DNA of 64,000 bases, from positions 186,001 through 250,000 of the forward strand of contig WXYP01000004.1 of NCBI GenBank assembly GCA_009901575.1, read 5' to 3'. Below are positions 36,901-44,788 of the stretch, piece by piece. The notes under the pieces were generated by a model that did not search any database, was not told the origin of the DNA, and worked only from the letters and a program-made list of their open reading frames with translations. How positions within the stretch are numbered: the first letter of the stretch is position 1; every line of letters begins with the position of its first letter. The position numbers and the translations under genes are program-made. The stretch is from Flavobacteriaceae bacterium R38 (GTDB lineage Bacteria > Bacteroidota > Bacteroidia > Flavobacteriales > Flavobacteriaceae).

Positions 36901-38634
36901 TTGTTCTCATTTAAGATAGGTTACAATGATCCCACCAGTGGAACAGCCCTGTACAATGGAAACATTAGCCAAACCCATTGGAAAACAGCCAATACTGATA
37001 ACAGTCTTAAAAACTATACTTACACTTATGATGCCCTGAATAGGATTAAAAGTGGGATTGACAATACAGGAAACTACAATTTATCTAATATTACCTATGA
37101 CAAGATGGGAAATATCCTATCTTTACAAAGGCAAGGGCATATAAATGCCGATGCAACGCTCTTTGGAGAAATGGATGATTTAGTGTACACTTATGATAGT
37201 GGGAACAAACTCACCAAGGTAGTTGATAATGGTAATGCTACCTATGGATTTAAAGATGGGACCAACACTAATGATGATTTTGAGTATGATGATAATGGAA
37301 ATATGGTTATAGACCGTAATAAAGGAATCACAAGTATTACTTACAATCATTTAAATTTACCTACACATGTAGTATTACCTGACGGAAATATTCAGTATAT
37401 TTACGATGCCGCAGGAGTGAAAATTAAAAAAATTGTAAATAACACTGCGGTTAGTTCTTTAACAACCACAGAGTATGCGGGGAATTATATCTATGAGAAT
37501 GATCTATTACAGTTCTTTAACACCGCTGAAGGGTATATAGAACCTAATGGTAGTTCTTATGACTATATCTACCAATATAAAGATCATTTAGGGAATATAC
37601 GATTATCCTATAGTGATACTGATGGAAATGGTAGTGTAAATACTTCTGAAATCAAAGAAGAGAATAACTACTATCCTTTTGGACTCAAACACAAAGGATA
37701 CAATGGTAACATAGTTGGAAGAAATCATAAGTATGGTTTTACAGGAAAAGAAGAGCAAGATGAACTTGGTTTAGAATGGGTAGATATTACAGCACGTAAT
37801 TATGATCCTGCATTAGGTAGATGGATGAACTTAGATCCATTAGCAGAGTTAATGCGTAGACACTCTCCGTATAATTATGCGTTTGATAATCCAATTTATT
37901 TTATGGATCCTGATGGGATGATGCCACAAGGAGGAGGATGTTGTGGAGATGGAAAGAAAAAGCCATTTTCTAGGTTCACACCTAGAACGCAAACATTAGA
38001 TGGGGATTTACTTACTCTATCTGTTAGTTTGAAAGCTAAATTTGCTTCTATAGGAACAGATGTATCACTTGGAAAATCTGCGAAAGCTGGTTTTGAGCTT
38101 TCAGTAGCACAAGGTTCTGCCACAGGGACATTAAATTCTAGTGGAGAATTAGAGGGTTCTGGAAAAGTAAAAATACTTAGTGCAAGAGCTGGTATTTCAA
38201 TAGATGGTGTTGGAGAAAGTAATGTTAATGCATCAGTAGGTGAAATACAAGGAAAAATAAATTCTGAAGATGGCTTTAGTGGAACAGTTTCTATTTTAGA
38301 TGTTACGGGTAATGCTACAACTAAAAACGGTGTTACAGTTTCAGATGGCTTTACTGCTGTAGAAGGAGATATGAAAACAGGAGAAGTTAATACTGGGGTT
38401 GTAAAAGGAGGATCTATGCAAGCTGTTAATAGCGACAATATAGGAGCAACTTTTAAGAAAAATGAAGTAGGCATTGTAGCTAAAGCAGGTCCGGCTAGAG
38501 TAACAGCTAAAGTAAATACTAAAACTTTTATGCAGAAAGTAAATAACTTTTTAAATGGAATAGGAGATTTAATATTTAATGGACCAAAAGTAAGTCCTTC
38601 TGCGGAAGATTTAAAAGATGCGAATATCAATTAA
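33961..38634 (+). CDS. Large secreted DUF6443/RHS-core protein with distinct C-terminal region
   Basis: This 1557-residue protein has a signal peptide (1-26, ending SPLYAQ). A PKD/Ig-like N-terminal part (about 27-190) is followed by Asp-rich calcium-binding-like repeats (about 198-325; DSDGDSYGDA, DNDGDGLGN, DLDGDGLGD). Next come a DUF6443 segment (about 340-480), many YD repeats, and an RHS-associated core (about 1200-1320) ending GRWMNLDPLAE...YFMDPDGM. The DPDG motif is where RHS proteins are cut and where variable C-terminal domains begin. The last ~238 residues start GGGCCGDGKKK, then are Gly/Ser/Val-rich and beta-strand-like; they match no toxin I recognise. A terminator follows. Confidence 0.9.
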   Translation: MKDNIKLLSVIGVMILLFTSSPLYAQDTSVSGPTIVIQGRTEVYSVSGVSNLTSTTWSTSSNAQVVSGSTYSASIKFNSTGTGYVEAFSVDSFFGFYSTTLGVEVIADIPPNPGNPSVSNNNCGQATLTRSSNPPHGITWYWQGKNANGASTALGSGSTFIANQGSGTYYIRARNSSGNWSTGSGSVYVNINSGTIWYADSDGDSYGDASVTTVSCTQPIGYVSNDDDYDDSTINITNIAPQTFYQDNDGDGLGNFNSSVLYSIRPNGYVTNSDDCDDTNSAYTLPKIWYEDLDGDGLGDPNSPSGLVCVAPSGYVDDNTDNCPNQNDPTNQCGSTTSTDNNEGNYVYTRTYQEATNTPYDNLFSQDDRLIQQITYFDGLGRAIQQNAIGQSASKKDIVTPMEYDIFGRQVKQYLPYSTTEATGNYRVNALAEASAHYNTAKYDYTDNNYSETRFENSPLNRPLQQAAPGNPWAMGSGHEIQFEYLTNITDEVIYFDVVFDQNNTEFPQLKRDGSYIQGELSKVITKDENWSSGKDHTTEEFKDKQGRVVLKRTYDNEIAHDTYYVYDDFGNLSFVLPPKLSEEFAGLPVTFDRNTIARDSYTVGDFIDELGYQYKYDYRNRLIEKKIPGKGWEYIVYNKLDQPIMTQDPNLQAQGKWLFTKYDPFGRVAYTGIVLNSGDRTTVQAAADAAIKQYVTSSSSANTIGGAVIFYTQEGYPQLGANDEVFTANYYDDYRFTGHITFPLSTPSTAIQGQSVNLQVKGQATGALVRVLDSDDWIYSLTSYDNKLRPIYAASYNEALQTTDIVESVIDFLGRPLKTRSSHIKNGTTIVTLDNFSYDHAGRLISQTQCLGDENLGFACETGDPAPANPVLQSAINTSTITVGAESISLNDGFEVYASNDLSYTARIASVVTSNGTSPEELIVYNIYDELGRMDAKKVGGRVDPLGVTATNGLQTVNYTYNVRDWLTGINDVNNLGNDLFSFKIGYNDPTSGTALYNGNISQTHWKTANTDNSLKNYTYTYDALNRIKSGIDNTGNYNLSNITYDKMGNILSLQRQGHINADATLFGEMDDLVYTYDSGNKLTKVVDNGNATYGFKDGTNTNDDFEYDDNGNMVIDRNKGITSITYNHLNLPTHVVLPDGNIQYIYDAAGVKIKKIVNNTAVSSLTTTEYAGNYIYENDLLQFFNTAEGYIEPNGSSYDYIYQYKDHLGNIRLSYSDTDGNGSVNTSEIKEENNYYPFGLKHKGYNGNIVGRNHKYGFTGKEEQDELGLEWVDITARNYDPALGRWMNLDPLAELMRRHSPYNYAFDNPIYFMDPDGMMPQGGGCCGDGKKKPFSRFTPRTQTLDGDLLTLSVSLKAKFASIGTDVSLGKSAKAGFELSVAQGSATGTLNSSGELEGSGKVKILSARAGISIDGVGESNVNASVGEIQGKINSEDGFSGTVSILDVTGNATTKNGVTVSDGFTAVEGDMKTGEVNTGVVKGGSMQAVNSDNIGATFKKNEVGIVAKAGPARVTAKVNTKTFMQKVNNFLNGIGDLIFNGPKVSPSAEDLKDANIN

Positions 38635-38640
38635 AATAAG

Positions 38641-38678
38641 AAAGCTAAGTAGGAGTTATATCCTACTTAGCTTTTTAT
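38641..38678 (+). terminator. Terminator after the large RHS gene
   Basis: A 14-bp stem AAAGCTAAGTAGGA / TCCTACTTAGCTTT with a 6-nt loop is followed by T residues, 7 bp after the stop codon. It separates the RHS operon from the small gene that follows. Confidence 0.92.
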
Positions 38679-38715
38679 ATATGAGTTATCATATCGTAAT
38701 TATCAAAAATGAATT

Positions 38716-39177
38716 ATGAAGTATAGAAAATATTTTATTGTAGTTATAATATCCATTTTAATTTTAACTGGATTTAGTCAGTATGATGATAATAATCAAA
38801 ACAACAATCCTGATGTAATAGAGTCATTTTTTAAAACTTATGAGGAAGACTCACCTAAAAAAGCAGTTGAATATATTTTTTCTAGTAATAAATGGATCAA
38901 TTCAATAAACAAAGGAAAAAGAGATTCCTTAGGTAATAATTTAGATTTACTTATAAAACATTTAGGGGCATATCAAGGGTATGAAGTTTTTAAATCCAAT
39001 AAAGCAGGAGAAAGTTATAGAGTAGTAAGTTGCCTTGCTAAATATGAGAGGCAACCTATAAGGTTTAATTTTGTGCTTTATAAACCAAATTCTGTTTGGC
39101 AAATCCAAAACTTCACATATGATATTAATGTAGAGGAAGAATTAAGTAATACAGTGAATTTATCTTTTGAATTTTAG
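38716..39177 (+). CDS. Small secreted protein of unknown function, possible RHS partner
   Basis: This 153-residue protein has a signal peptide or N-terminal anchor (about 1-22). The rest (PDVIESFFKTYEEDSPKKAV, then RVVSCLAKYERQPIRFNFVL and VWQIQNFTYD) looks like an NTF2-like or DUF3887-type fold, a weak call from pattern alone. Its position just after an RHS protein with a variable C-terminus makes it a candidate immunity or chaperone gene. Against this, a strong terminator lies between them, and an exported location would be unusual for immunity. It converges with the DUF3592-like gene, overlapping by 4 bp. Confidence 0.65.
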   Translation: MKYRKYFIVVIISILILTGFSQYDDNNQNNNPDVIESFFKTYEEDSPKKAVEYIFSSNKWINSINKGKRDSLGNNLDLLIKHLGAYQGYEVFKSNKAGESYRVVSCLAKYERQPIRFNFVLYKPNSVWQIQNFTYDINVEEELSNTVNLSFEF

Positions 39178-39659
39178 AAAAAGAGAAATAAAGCTAATGC
39201 CAGCGATAACAAAACAATACAGTAGACTATTGGATATGTAAGCTGCATTTTATTAATTAAGACTGAACTATTTTTTTTATTAGGGTCTACATATACTTCT
39301 ATAATATCTCCTTTTTTATAAGAATTATATAATTTTTTTGAATTACGATTTGTACTAAATAAATTATAAAGTTTAGAAGCATATATTTTGTTAGATTCAT
39401 TTTCTTGTCCTTTATATTCATAAGAGTACTTTAAATTAAGCTTAAAAACAGTTTCTTTGTCTAGAACAAAATCTTCATCGTCAACGTAAAGGTTACTCTC
39501 TTTTTTGGTTAAGTCAGAAGCTATGATTTTACCTGAAGTTCTATGCCATAAACCGACCTTATTATTTACATAAATAAAATATATTGCTATTAATCCGAAG
39601 AAAATGGCAATTATAAAAATTAGACAAACTATTATGAATATAATATCTTCAATTTTCAT
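39174..39659 (-). CDS. DUF3592-like membrane protein
   Basis: This 161-residue protein has transmembrane helices at about 7-31 and 138-160 flanking a soluble beta domain. The segment SYKKGDIIEVYVDPNKKNSSVL (about 113-134) resembles the DUF3592 signature (G..v.v.yDP..p..s.l). No function is known. It follows the XRE regulator gene by 14 bp and is probably in its operon. The 3' end overlaps the convergent small secreted protein gene by 4 bp. Confidence 0.7.
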   Translation of the reverse strand: MKIEDIIFIIVCLIFIIAIFFGLIAIYFIYVNNKVGLWHRTSGKIIASDLTKKESNLYVDDEDFVLDKETVFKLNLKYSYEYKGQENESNKIYASKLYNLFSTNRNSKKLYNSYKKGDIIEVYVDPNKKNSSVLINKMQLTYPIVYCIVLLSLALALFLFF

Positions 39660-39673
39660 AGTTGTTTTTTGTT

Positions 39674-40009
39674 TTAGGAGGAGTATGCTTTTTTAGCTTT
39701 AAAATCTCTGATAAGTGCATCAATCACATTAAAGAGTTGGTTTTGTTCTTCGTTAGGCATGTTGCTAATATCTTCGATACGCTGCAAAATCTTTTTATCT
39801 TTTACTATTGTAGATGTATTACCCACTAAAAAGTCAAGCGATACTTCTAAGGCAAGTGCAATTTTATTAGCAATCTCTACAGAGGGGGTAATCTCATTAC
39901 GTTCATAACGTCCTATCACAGCTCCAGAGGTTCCTGCTTTAGCTCCGAGTTCTTCCCTGGAGAGTTCTTTTTGTTTACGCAATAGTGTAATGGCGCTTCC
40001 TATATTCAT
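39674..40009 (-). CDS. XRE-family helix-turn-helix regulator
   Basis: This 111-residue DNA-binding protein has an HTH in residues 5-60 (ITLLRKQKELSREELGAKAG, SGAVIGRYERNEITPSVEIA) and a charged C-terminal tail. A TATATTTG -7 element lies at 40052-40059. An inverted pair AAGTAAC (40017-40023) / GTTACTT (40061-40067) flanks the promoter and could be an operator. It is probably co-transcribed with the DUF3592-like gene. Targets are unknown. Confidence 0.88.
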   Translation of the reverse strand: MNIGSAITLLRKQKELSREELGAKAGTSGAVIGRYERNEITPSVEIANKIALALEVSLDFLVGNTSTIVKDKKILQRIEDISNMPNEEQNQLFNVIDALIRDFKAKKAYSS

Positions 40010-40051
40010 AATTTATAAGTAACAAAAATCCTTTAAAAATAAGGGTTTATA

Positions 40052-40059
40052 CAAATATA
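40052..40059 (-). promoter_or_regulatory. Candidate -7 element for the XRE gene
   Basis: The minus strand reads TATATTTG. It lies between inverted heptamers AAGTAAC and GTTACTT. The rest of the 328-bp spacer 40010-40337 holds a perfect palindrome at 40215-40241 (12-bp arms, 3-nt loop) but no gene. Confidence 0.4.
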
Positions 40060-40337
40060 CGTTACTTAAAGATTAAAAAACAAACCAATTAATTTGGATA
40101 AAATATTATTTATTGATTAAGTTTGTAACTGATAAGTGAAGTTGGTAATGTTTCAAATTGGCGCTTTTATACCTTTAAATAATTAAATTACTGATTATTA
40201 ATAAATTAAAAATAGAATAAGCTTCTTAAAGAAGCTTATTCTTGTTTATAAACATAAGAAATCATTGATTAAAACTTGCTAAATGGTAAATCAATTATGC
40301 TTTGTGTTTTAAAATGGCACTTGATTAAATTTACAAT

Positions 40338-40994
40338 ATGAATTGTAGGTATAGTTGTCAAGCAAGTGTTATTAAAAAAGGAAGGCGAAATAATAAACAA
40401 CGCTATTATTGTAAAAATTGTAAGCGATATTTTCAGGATAAATATTTGTATAAAGCTTATGATTTAGAGGTTGATAAACTTATTACAGTATTGTTAAAAG
40501 AAGGCTGTGGTATAAGAAGTATCTCAAGGATAATTGGTATCTCAACCAAAACTGTACTTTCAAGAATGTTAAAGATTAGTAGCCAAATTAAAACCCCATA
40601 CTTTAATAAACCTGGCTGTAAATTTGAAATAGATGAGATTTGGAGTTTTATTGGAAGCAAAAAAAATGTGACTTGGATTACTTATGCTATTGAGAAGCAA
40701 ACCAAATTCGTTATAGATTTTTTTGTTGGGAGAAAAACAAGTAAAAATATTAAACCCCTTATTGATAAATTACTTCTGTTAGAGCCCAAATGTATTTATA
40801 CTGATAGATTAAATATTTACCCAAATTTAATTCCAAAAGAAATACATAAAGTATTTAAATATTGTACCAATACTATTGAACGCAACAATCTAACATTAAG
40901 GACGCATATTAAAAGATTAAGTAGAAAAACCATTTGCTTTTCAAAGAACGAAAACTATCTGGAAGCTCATTTAAAAATTTACTTTTGGGGATAA
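40338..40994 (+). CDS. IS1-family transposase
   Basis: This 218-residue single-frame transposase has an N-terminal zinc-finger-like part (MNCRYSC, RYYCKNCKRYFQ), an HTH (ISRIIGISTKTVLSRML, about 60-76) and a DDE domain: Asp in EIDEIWSFIGSKK (about 95), Asp in CIYTDRLNIYP (about 155) and Glu in TNTIERNNLTLRTHIKRLSR (about 180). Most IS1 elements need a frameshift between two frames; this one does not. Weak candidate ends are GGTAATGTTTCAAATTGGCG (from 40144) and the complement of GTAAGTTTGAG...CTCAAAC (to 41037). They match poorly and no target duplication was seen, so the element's limits are uncertain. Confidence 0.85.
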   Translation: MNCRYSCQASVIKKGRRNNKQRYYCKNCKRYFQDKYLYKAYDLEVDKLITVLLKEGCGIRSISRIIGISTKTVLSRMLKISSQIKTPYFNKPGCKFEIDEIWSFIGSKKNVTWITYAIEKQTKFVIDFFVGRKTSKNIKPLIDKLLLLEPKCIYTDRLNIYPNLIPKEIHKVFKYCTNTIERNNLTLRTHIKRLSRKTICFSKNENYLEAHLKIYFWG

Positions 40995-41052
40995 AACCCT
41001 TTTTCGCTTTTTCTTTGTAAGTTTGAGTTCCTCAAACTAATAAATAAAATAG

Positions 41053-41637
41053 ATGTCTCAATTTTGGTTATATTTTAAGCTTGGACTCACTCATGTGTTG
41101 GATATTACAGCATATGATCATGTCATATTCTTTATAGCATTAGTTATCCCTTATACGTTTAAAAACTGGAAACAAGTATTATGGCTGGTTACTACATTTA
41201 CAGTAGGACATACATTATCCTTGATGTTGTCTGTATACGATATTGTGAGTTTTGATGCCAAATGGATTGAATTCCTTATCCCGGTGACTATTGGAGTTAC
41301 TGCTTTATATTCAATTTTTACTGCTGGAAAATCAATAAACAATGAGAAAATAGGGCTTGCTTTTTTTGCAACTTTATTCTTCGGATTAATTCACGGATTC
41401 GGATTTTCAAACTACTTCAGACACATTGTTGCCGTAGAAGACAGTAAACTTATCCCTACCTTAGAATTTGCATTAGGAATAGAAACTGCCCAGGTAATTG
41501 TAGTTGTTTTTGTATTGTTATTAAGTTATATCATGCAAACCTTTTTTCGTTTCAGCAAAAAAGAATGGATGCTCATTGGTTCTGGTATCGTAATCGGATT
41601 TGTAATCCCAATGCTCATTGAAACCTGGCCTTTTTAA
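41053..41637 (+). CDS. HupE/UreJ-family membrane protein
   Basis: This 194-residue protein has about six transmembrane helices. The N-terminal LGLTHVLDITAYDHVIFFIAL contains the G-x-x-H and D-H residues typical of the HupE/UreJ family, and FFGLIHGFGFSNYF (about 113) the second conserved His motif. Relatives transport nickel or cobalt or assist hydrogenase and urease assembly; a general marine group lacks those enzymes nearby, as here. The substrate is therefore unknown. Confidence 0.85.
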   Translation: MSQFWLYFKLGLTHVLDITAYDHVIFFIALVIPYTFKNWKQVLWLVTTFTVGHTLSLMLSVYDIVSFDAKWIEFLIPVTIGVTALYSIFTAGKSINNEKIGLAFFATLFFGLIHGFGFSNYFRHIVAVEDSKLIPTLEFALGIETAQVIVVVFVLLLSYIMQTFFRFSKKEWMLIGSGIVIGFVIPMLIETWPF

Positions 41638-41910
41638 TCTTTTTAAAGACTATTCTTGATTTTTAATAGTTATTGAAAGGTCTATCGATAGTTATAATGA
41701 TATTATGTAAGTATGTCTTTATTTTCAGAATAGTTTAACAAAATGTCGAAACCCAGTGAAAGAAATGAACGCGACATTTTGAGAAACGATTCACAGAGTG
41801 AAATTCCTAAAATAAAGCATCCTTTTTTATGTTCCTTTTTGGATGAGCAAAAAGGAATAAAGAATTTTCAATACTCTTTTTAAATCCAATAATTGACAAA
41901 AGGTTTTTAA

Positions 41911-42019
41911 CTTTATAGTAAATCTTGATTTCTCACTCAAACGCCCGCCTTGCCTTTCGGGCAGGTACAGTTTGGTACGGGCGGGTTGATTTGTTTTTGT
42001 GTTAAGACAAAAATGAATA
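41911..42019. repeat. Intergenic direct repeat, copy 1
   Basis: TTTATAGTAAATCTTGATTT leads into CCCGCC...GGTACGGGCGGGTTGATT and a tail of T-rich then A-rich sequence. A related copy is at 42279-42370. The 788-bp spacer 41638-42425 has no credible gene; the motif GGATGAGCAAA also occurs twice in it (about 41842 and 42348). Confidence 0.7.
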
Positions 42020-42278
42020 GAATTAAAACGAATGATTACTTTTAGTATTAGTTATTAAATAAAAAAAATTAAACTTTAGCAAAAATTTACACCTTCTCAT
42101 TTGTTCATCCTTACAGAACCTTCTATATTCGTTAATTAGCAAAGGGATTATTAATTTTTGACCTGTCTATAAAATCTTTGAAAATCAAGAAAGCAGTGAT
42201 GAAAAAGGATAAAAAGCTGTTTGAGTATAACGAGTTCTTTTTATCCGTGGCTGAGCGTTTCGTAGTATTTTCTTAAGA

Positions 42279-42370
42279 TTTTATAGTAAGTCATGACTTT
42301 CTTGCCCGAACGTACTATTGGTACGGGCGGGTTGATTCGTTTTCTTTGGATGAGCAAAGAAAATGAACAA
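42279..42370. repeat. Intergenic direct repeat, copy 2
   Basis: TTTTATAGTAAGTCATGACT, then CTTGCCCGAACG and GGTACGGGCGGGTTGATTCG, matching the block at 41911-42019 with gaps. It ends about 55 bp before the dCMP deaminase gene. Confidence 0.7.
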
Positions 42371-42425
42371 CTAGAATTTTATTTAAAGCTCAAAAAGGGA
42401 TTAAAAAAATAGGGAAATAAACTTT

Positions 42426-42857
42426 ATGCCTGATAAAAAACAAAGAAAATATGATATTGCTTATTTAAAAATGGCAAAAGAGTGGGGCAAACTGTCTTAT
42501 TGCAAAAGAAAACAAGTTGGCGCAATTATTGTAAAAGATAGAATGATTATATCAGATGGATACAACGGTACCCCTACTGGTTTTGAGAATATATGTGAAG
42601 ACGAAAACGGAGATACAAAATGGTATGTATTGCATGCAGAAGCCAACGCAATTTTAAAAGTGGCAGCTTCAACGCAATCTTGTGAAGGAGCGACCCTATA
42701 CATTACATTATCTCCGTGTAAAGAATGTAGTAAGCTAGTCCATCAGGCAGGAATTAAACGTATAGTATATCATAAGGCCTATAAAGATGATTCCGGTTTA
42801 CAATTTCTTGCGAAAGCAGGCGTTGAATTAGAACACATTCCCGAACTTGAAGATTGA
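42426..42857 (+). CDS. Deoxycytidylate (dCMP) deaminase
   Basis: This 143-residue zinc enzyme of the cytidine deaminase superfamily has WYVLHAEANAI (His ligand and catalytic Glu, about residue 72) and LSPCKECSKL (two Cys ligands, about 98). SYCKRKQVGAIIVKDRMIISDGYNG is the typical dCMP deaminase N-terminal block. It makes dUMP for thymidylate synthesis. It lies 3 bp before the S41 peptidase gene, and ribonucleotide reductase follows a few kilobases downstream. Confidence 0.93.
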   Translation: MPDKKQRKYDIAYLKMAKEWGKLSYCKRKQVGAIIVKDRMIISDGYNGTPTGFENICEDENGDTKWYVLHAEANAILKVAASTQSCEGATLYITLSPCKECSKLVHQAGIKRIVYHKAYKDDSGLQFLAKAGVELEHIPELED

Positions 42858-42860
42858 AAC

Positions 42861-44477
42861 ATGTTGAAAAAGAAAAATTACTTCCTGTTACCCTTTATTT
42901 TTGCCACTGTACTGGCAATAGGCATCCTTATTGGTGGGAAATTAAATTTTAATGATACTCCGGAAAAACTTTTTACAACAAATACCAACTCCAAAAAAGA
43001 TAAACTCAATAGATTAATCGATTATATAGATTATGAATATGTAGATGATGTTAATACCGATAGTATTGTCGATGTTACTGTCAATAATATCTTAGATAAA
43101 CTGGACCCGCATTCAGTATATATTCCGAAACAAGAAATACAGCGTGAAACCGAAAACATGAAAGGCGATTTTGTCGGAATCGGAATTAGTTTTTATATGT
43201 ATAAAGATACTATTGCTGTGATCAAAACGATTGAAGGCGGGCCTAGTGTAGAAGCTGGAATTGAGCCTGGTGATAGAATTCTCACTGCAGATGGAGATGA
43301 ACTTTTCGGAAAAGAAATGGAGAGTGAAGAAATCGTTAAAAAACTAAGAGGAAAAGCCGGAAGTCCGGTAATGCTCGGAATTTATAAAAAGAAAACTGGA
43401 GAAAAAGTAAAAGTCAGGGTAAAAAGAGCAAGTGTGCCTATTAAAAGTGTGGATGCTTTTTATATGCTGACTGATGATTTGGGATATATCAAAGTAAATC
43501 GTTTTGCAGAATCTACATACAGAGAATTTAAATATGCCTTAACCGTACTTAAGAAAAGTGGAGCAACGCAAATAGCTCTGGATTTAAGAGATAATCCGGG
43601 AGGGTATTTAGGAATCGCAGAGCAAATGGCCGATGAATTTCTGGAAGATGATAAGCTGATCTTGTTTACTAAAAATAAAAAAGGAACTATAGAAAAAAGC
43701 TTTGCCACTCGTAAAGGCGATTTTGAAAAAGGTCAGGTCTATGTGATGATTAATGAACGATCTGCTTCGGCTAGTGAAATTGTTGCAGGTGCTTTACAGG
43801 ATAACGATAAAGGTATCATTGTAGGAAGGAGATCTTTTGGAAAAGGATTGGTACAGCGTGAAATGCCTCTCCCGGACGGATCTGCAGTGCGTTTAACTAT
43901 TTCCAGATATTATACTCCTACGGGAAGATCTATTCAAAGATCTTATAAAAACGGGGTAGAAGATTATTATAAAGACTATTACAAAAGATACGGTAATGGA
44001 GAATTGAAATCTGCAGATAGTATTAAAGTGGCCGATTCTCTAAAATTTACGACCCCAAAAGGGAAAATCGTTTATGGTGGAGGCGGAATCATCCCGGATA
44101 TGTTTGTGCCTCTGGAAAAAACAAGAGAACAACAACAGGTTAAGAGCCTGGTATTGGAGTCTGGATTCTTGTCTTATTTCATCTTTGAATACCTGGATAA
44201 AAACAGGAATCGTTTCTTTGCTTACGATCAATCTCAGTTTATCAATGAAGTAATTATTGAAGATGAATTGGTAGAAGACTTTGTTCGTTATGCTACAGAA
44301 AGAGGCTTTACGCTAAACTTTAAAAAATACACCTCTGCATTAAAGAAATACATAAAAGCGATTATTGCAGAACAGCTTTACGGAACCAATGCTTATCAAA
44401 AAATTCTAGACGATGATGATAAAATGATCATTAAAGTCATAGAATTAAGTAATGAAGACGATAGTGATCAGCAGTAA
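42861..44477 (+). CDS. S41-family C-terminal processing peptidase
   Basis: This 538-residue periplasmic protease is anchored by an N-terminal helix (about 7-25). A PDZ domain (about 90-185; GGPSVEAGIEPGDRIL) precedes the protease core, with catalytic Ser in NERSASASEIVAG (about 300) and Lys in RSFGKGLVQ (about 328). The C-terminal ~150 residues are extra to the core. It probably degrades or trims exported proteins. The 3-bp spacing to the dCMP deaminase gene points to co-transcription, although the functions are unrelated. Confidence 0.93.
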   Translation: MLKKKNYFLLPFIFATVLAIGILIGGKLNFNDTPEKLFTTNTNSKKDKLNRLIDYIDYEYVDDVNTDSIVDVTVNNILDKLDPHSVYIPKQEIQRETENMKGDFVGIGISFYMYKDTIAVIKTIEGGPSVEAGIEPGDRILTADGDELFGKEMESEEIVKKLRGKAGSPVMLGIYKKKTGEKVKVRVKRASVPIKSVDAFYMLTDDLGYIKVNRFAESTYREFKYALTVLKKSGATQIALDLRDNPGGYLGIAEQMADEFLEDDKLILFTKNKKGTIEKSFATRKGDFEKGQVYVMINERSASASEIVAGALQDNDKGIIVGRRSFGKGLVQREMPLPDGSAVRLTISRYYTPTGRSIQRSYKNGVEDYYKDYYKRYGNGELKSADSIKVADSLKFTTPKGKIVYGGGGIIPDMFVPLEKTREQQQVKSLVLESGFLSYFIFEYLDKNRNRFFAYDQSQFINEVIIEDELVEDFVRYATERGFTLNFKKYTSALKKYIKAIIAEQLYGTNAYQKILDDDDKMIIKVIELSNEDDSDQQ

Positions 44478-44518
44478 AAAAAATAATTTTTCTGTGATTT
44501 ATATGACTGGTAAAGTGC

Positions 44519-44719
44519 TTAACGATCTTTAATCTTTTTCTGGATTTTTTTAGAGATCGTAAAAATAGTTAATACCAAAATAGCACAAAGCGAAGCCATA
44601 ATACCAATTACTGCAGTAAAACTTTCTCCAGAAAGCGGAGCTTCAAAATCTATTTTAGTAATATTATAACCAATAAGGCATACCGCTAACATAATAAGTA
44701 CAATAGTAACAATTCTCAT
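44519..44719 (-). CDS. Small two-helix membrane protein
   Basis: This 66-residue protein has two hydrophobic helices (about 3-21 and 33-55) and a lysine-rich C-terminus (ISKKIQKKIKDR). It starts at an ATG, and a TAATTTTG element lies about 62 nt upstream (44781-44788). Composition and layout look like a real gene, not a shadow, and no other frame is coding here. Function is unknown. Confidence 0.65.
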   Translation of the reverse strand: MRIVTIVLIMLAVCLIGYNITKIDFEAPLSGESFTAVIGIMASLCAILVLTIFTISKKIQKKIKDR

Positions 44720-44780
44720 TTTTTAATTTTTAAAGACGTTGAGAAATATTAGCAGTAAAATGATGTACTGCTATAGTCAG

Positions 44781-44788
44781 CAAAATTA
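44781..44788 (-). promoter_or_regulatory. Candidate -7 element for the small membrane protein gene
   Basis: The minus strand reads TAATTTTG in the divergent spacer 44720-44915. Confidence 0.35.

Noticed and set aside
37896-38630. Long antisense frame of 244 codons opposite the end of the large RHS gene
   Set aside because: It mirrors the coding frame's base composition (Pro/Ser/Thr-rich translation), has no recognisable motif, and lies wholly inside a better-supported gene.
40144-41037. Precise limits for the IS1-family element
   Set aside because: The candidate terminal inverted repeats match in only a few core bases (TCAAAyT) and no flanking duplication is visible, so no boundary is claimed.
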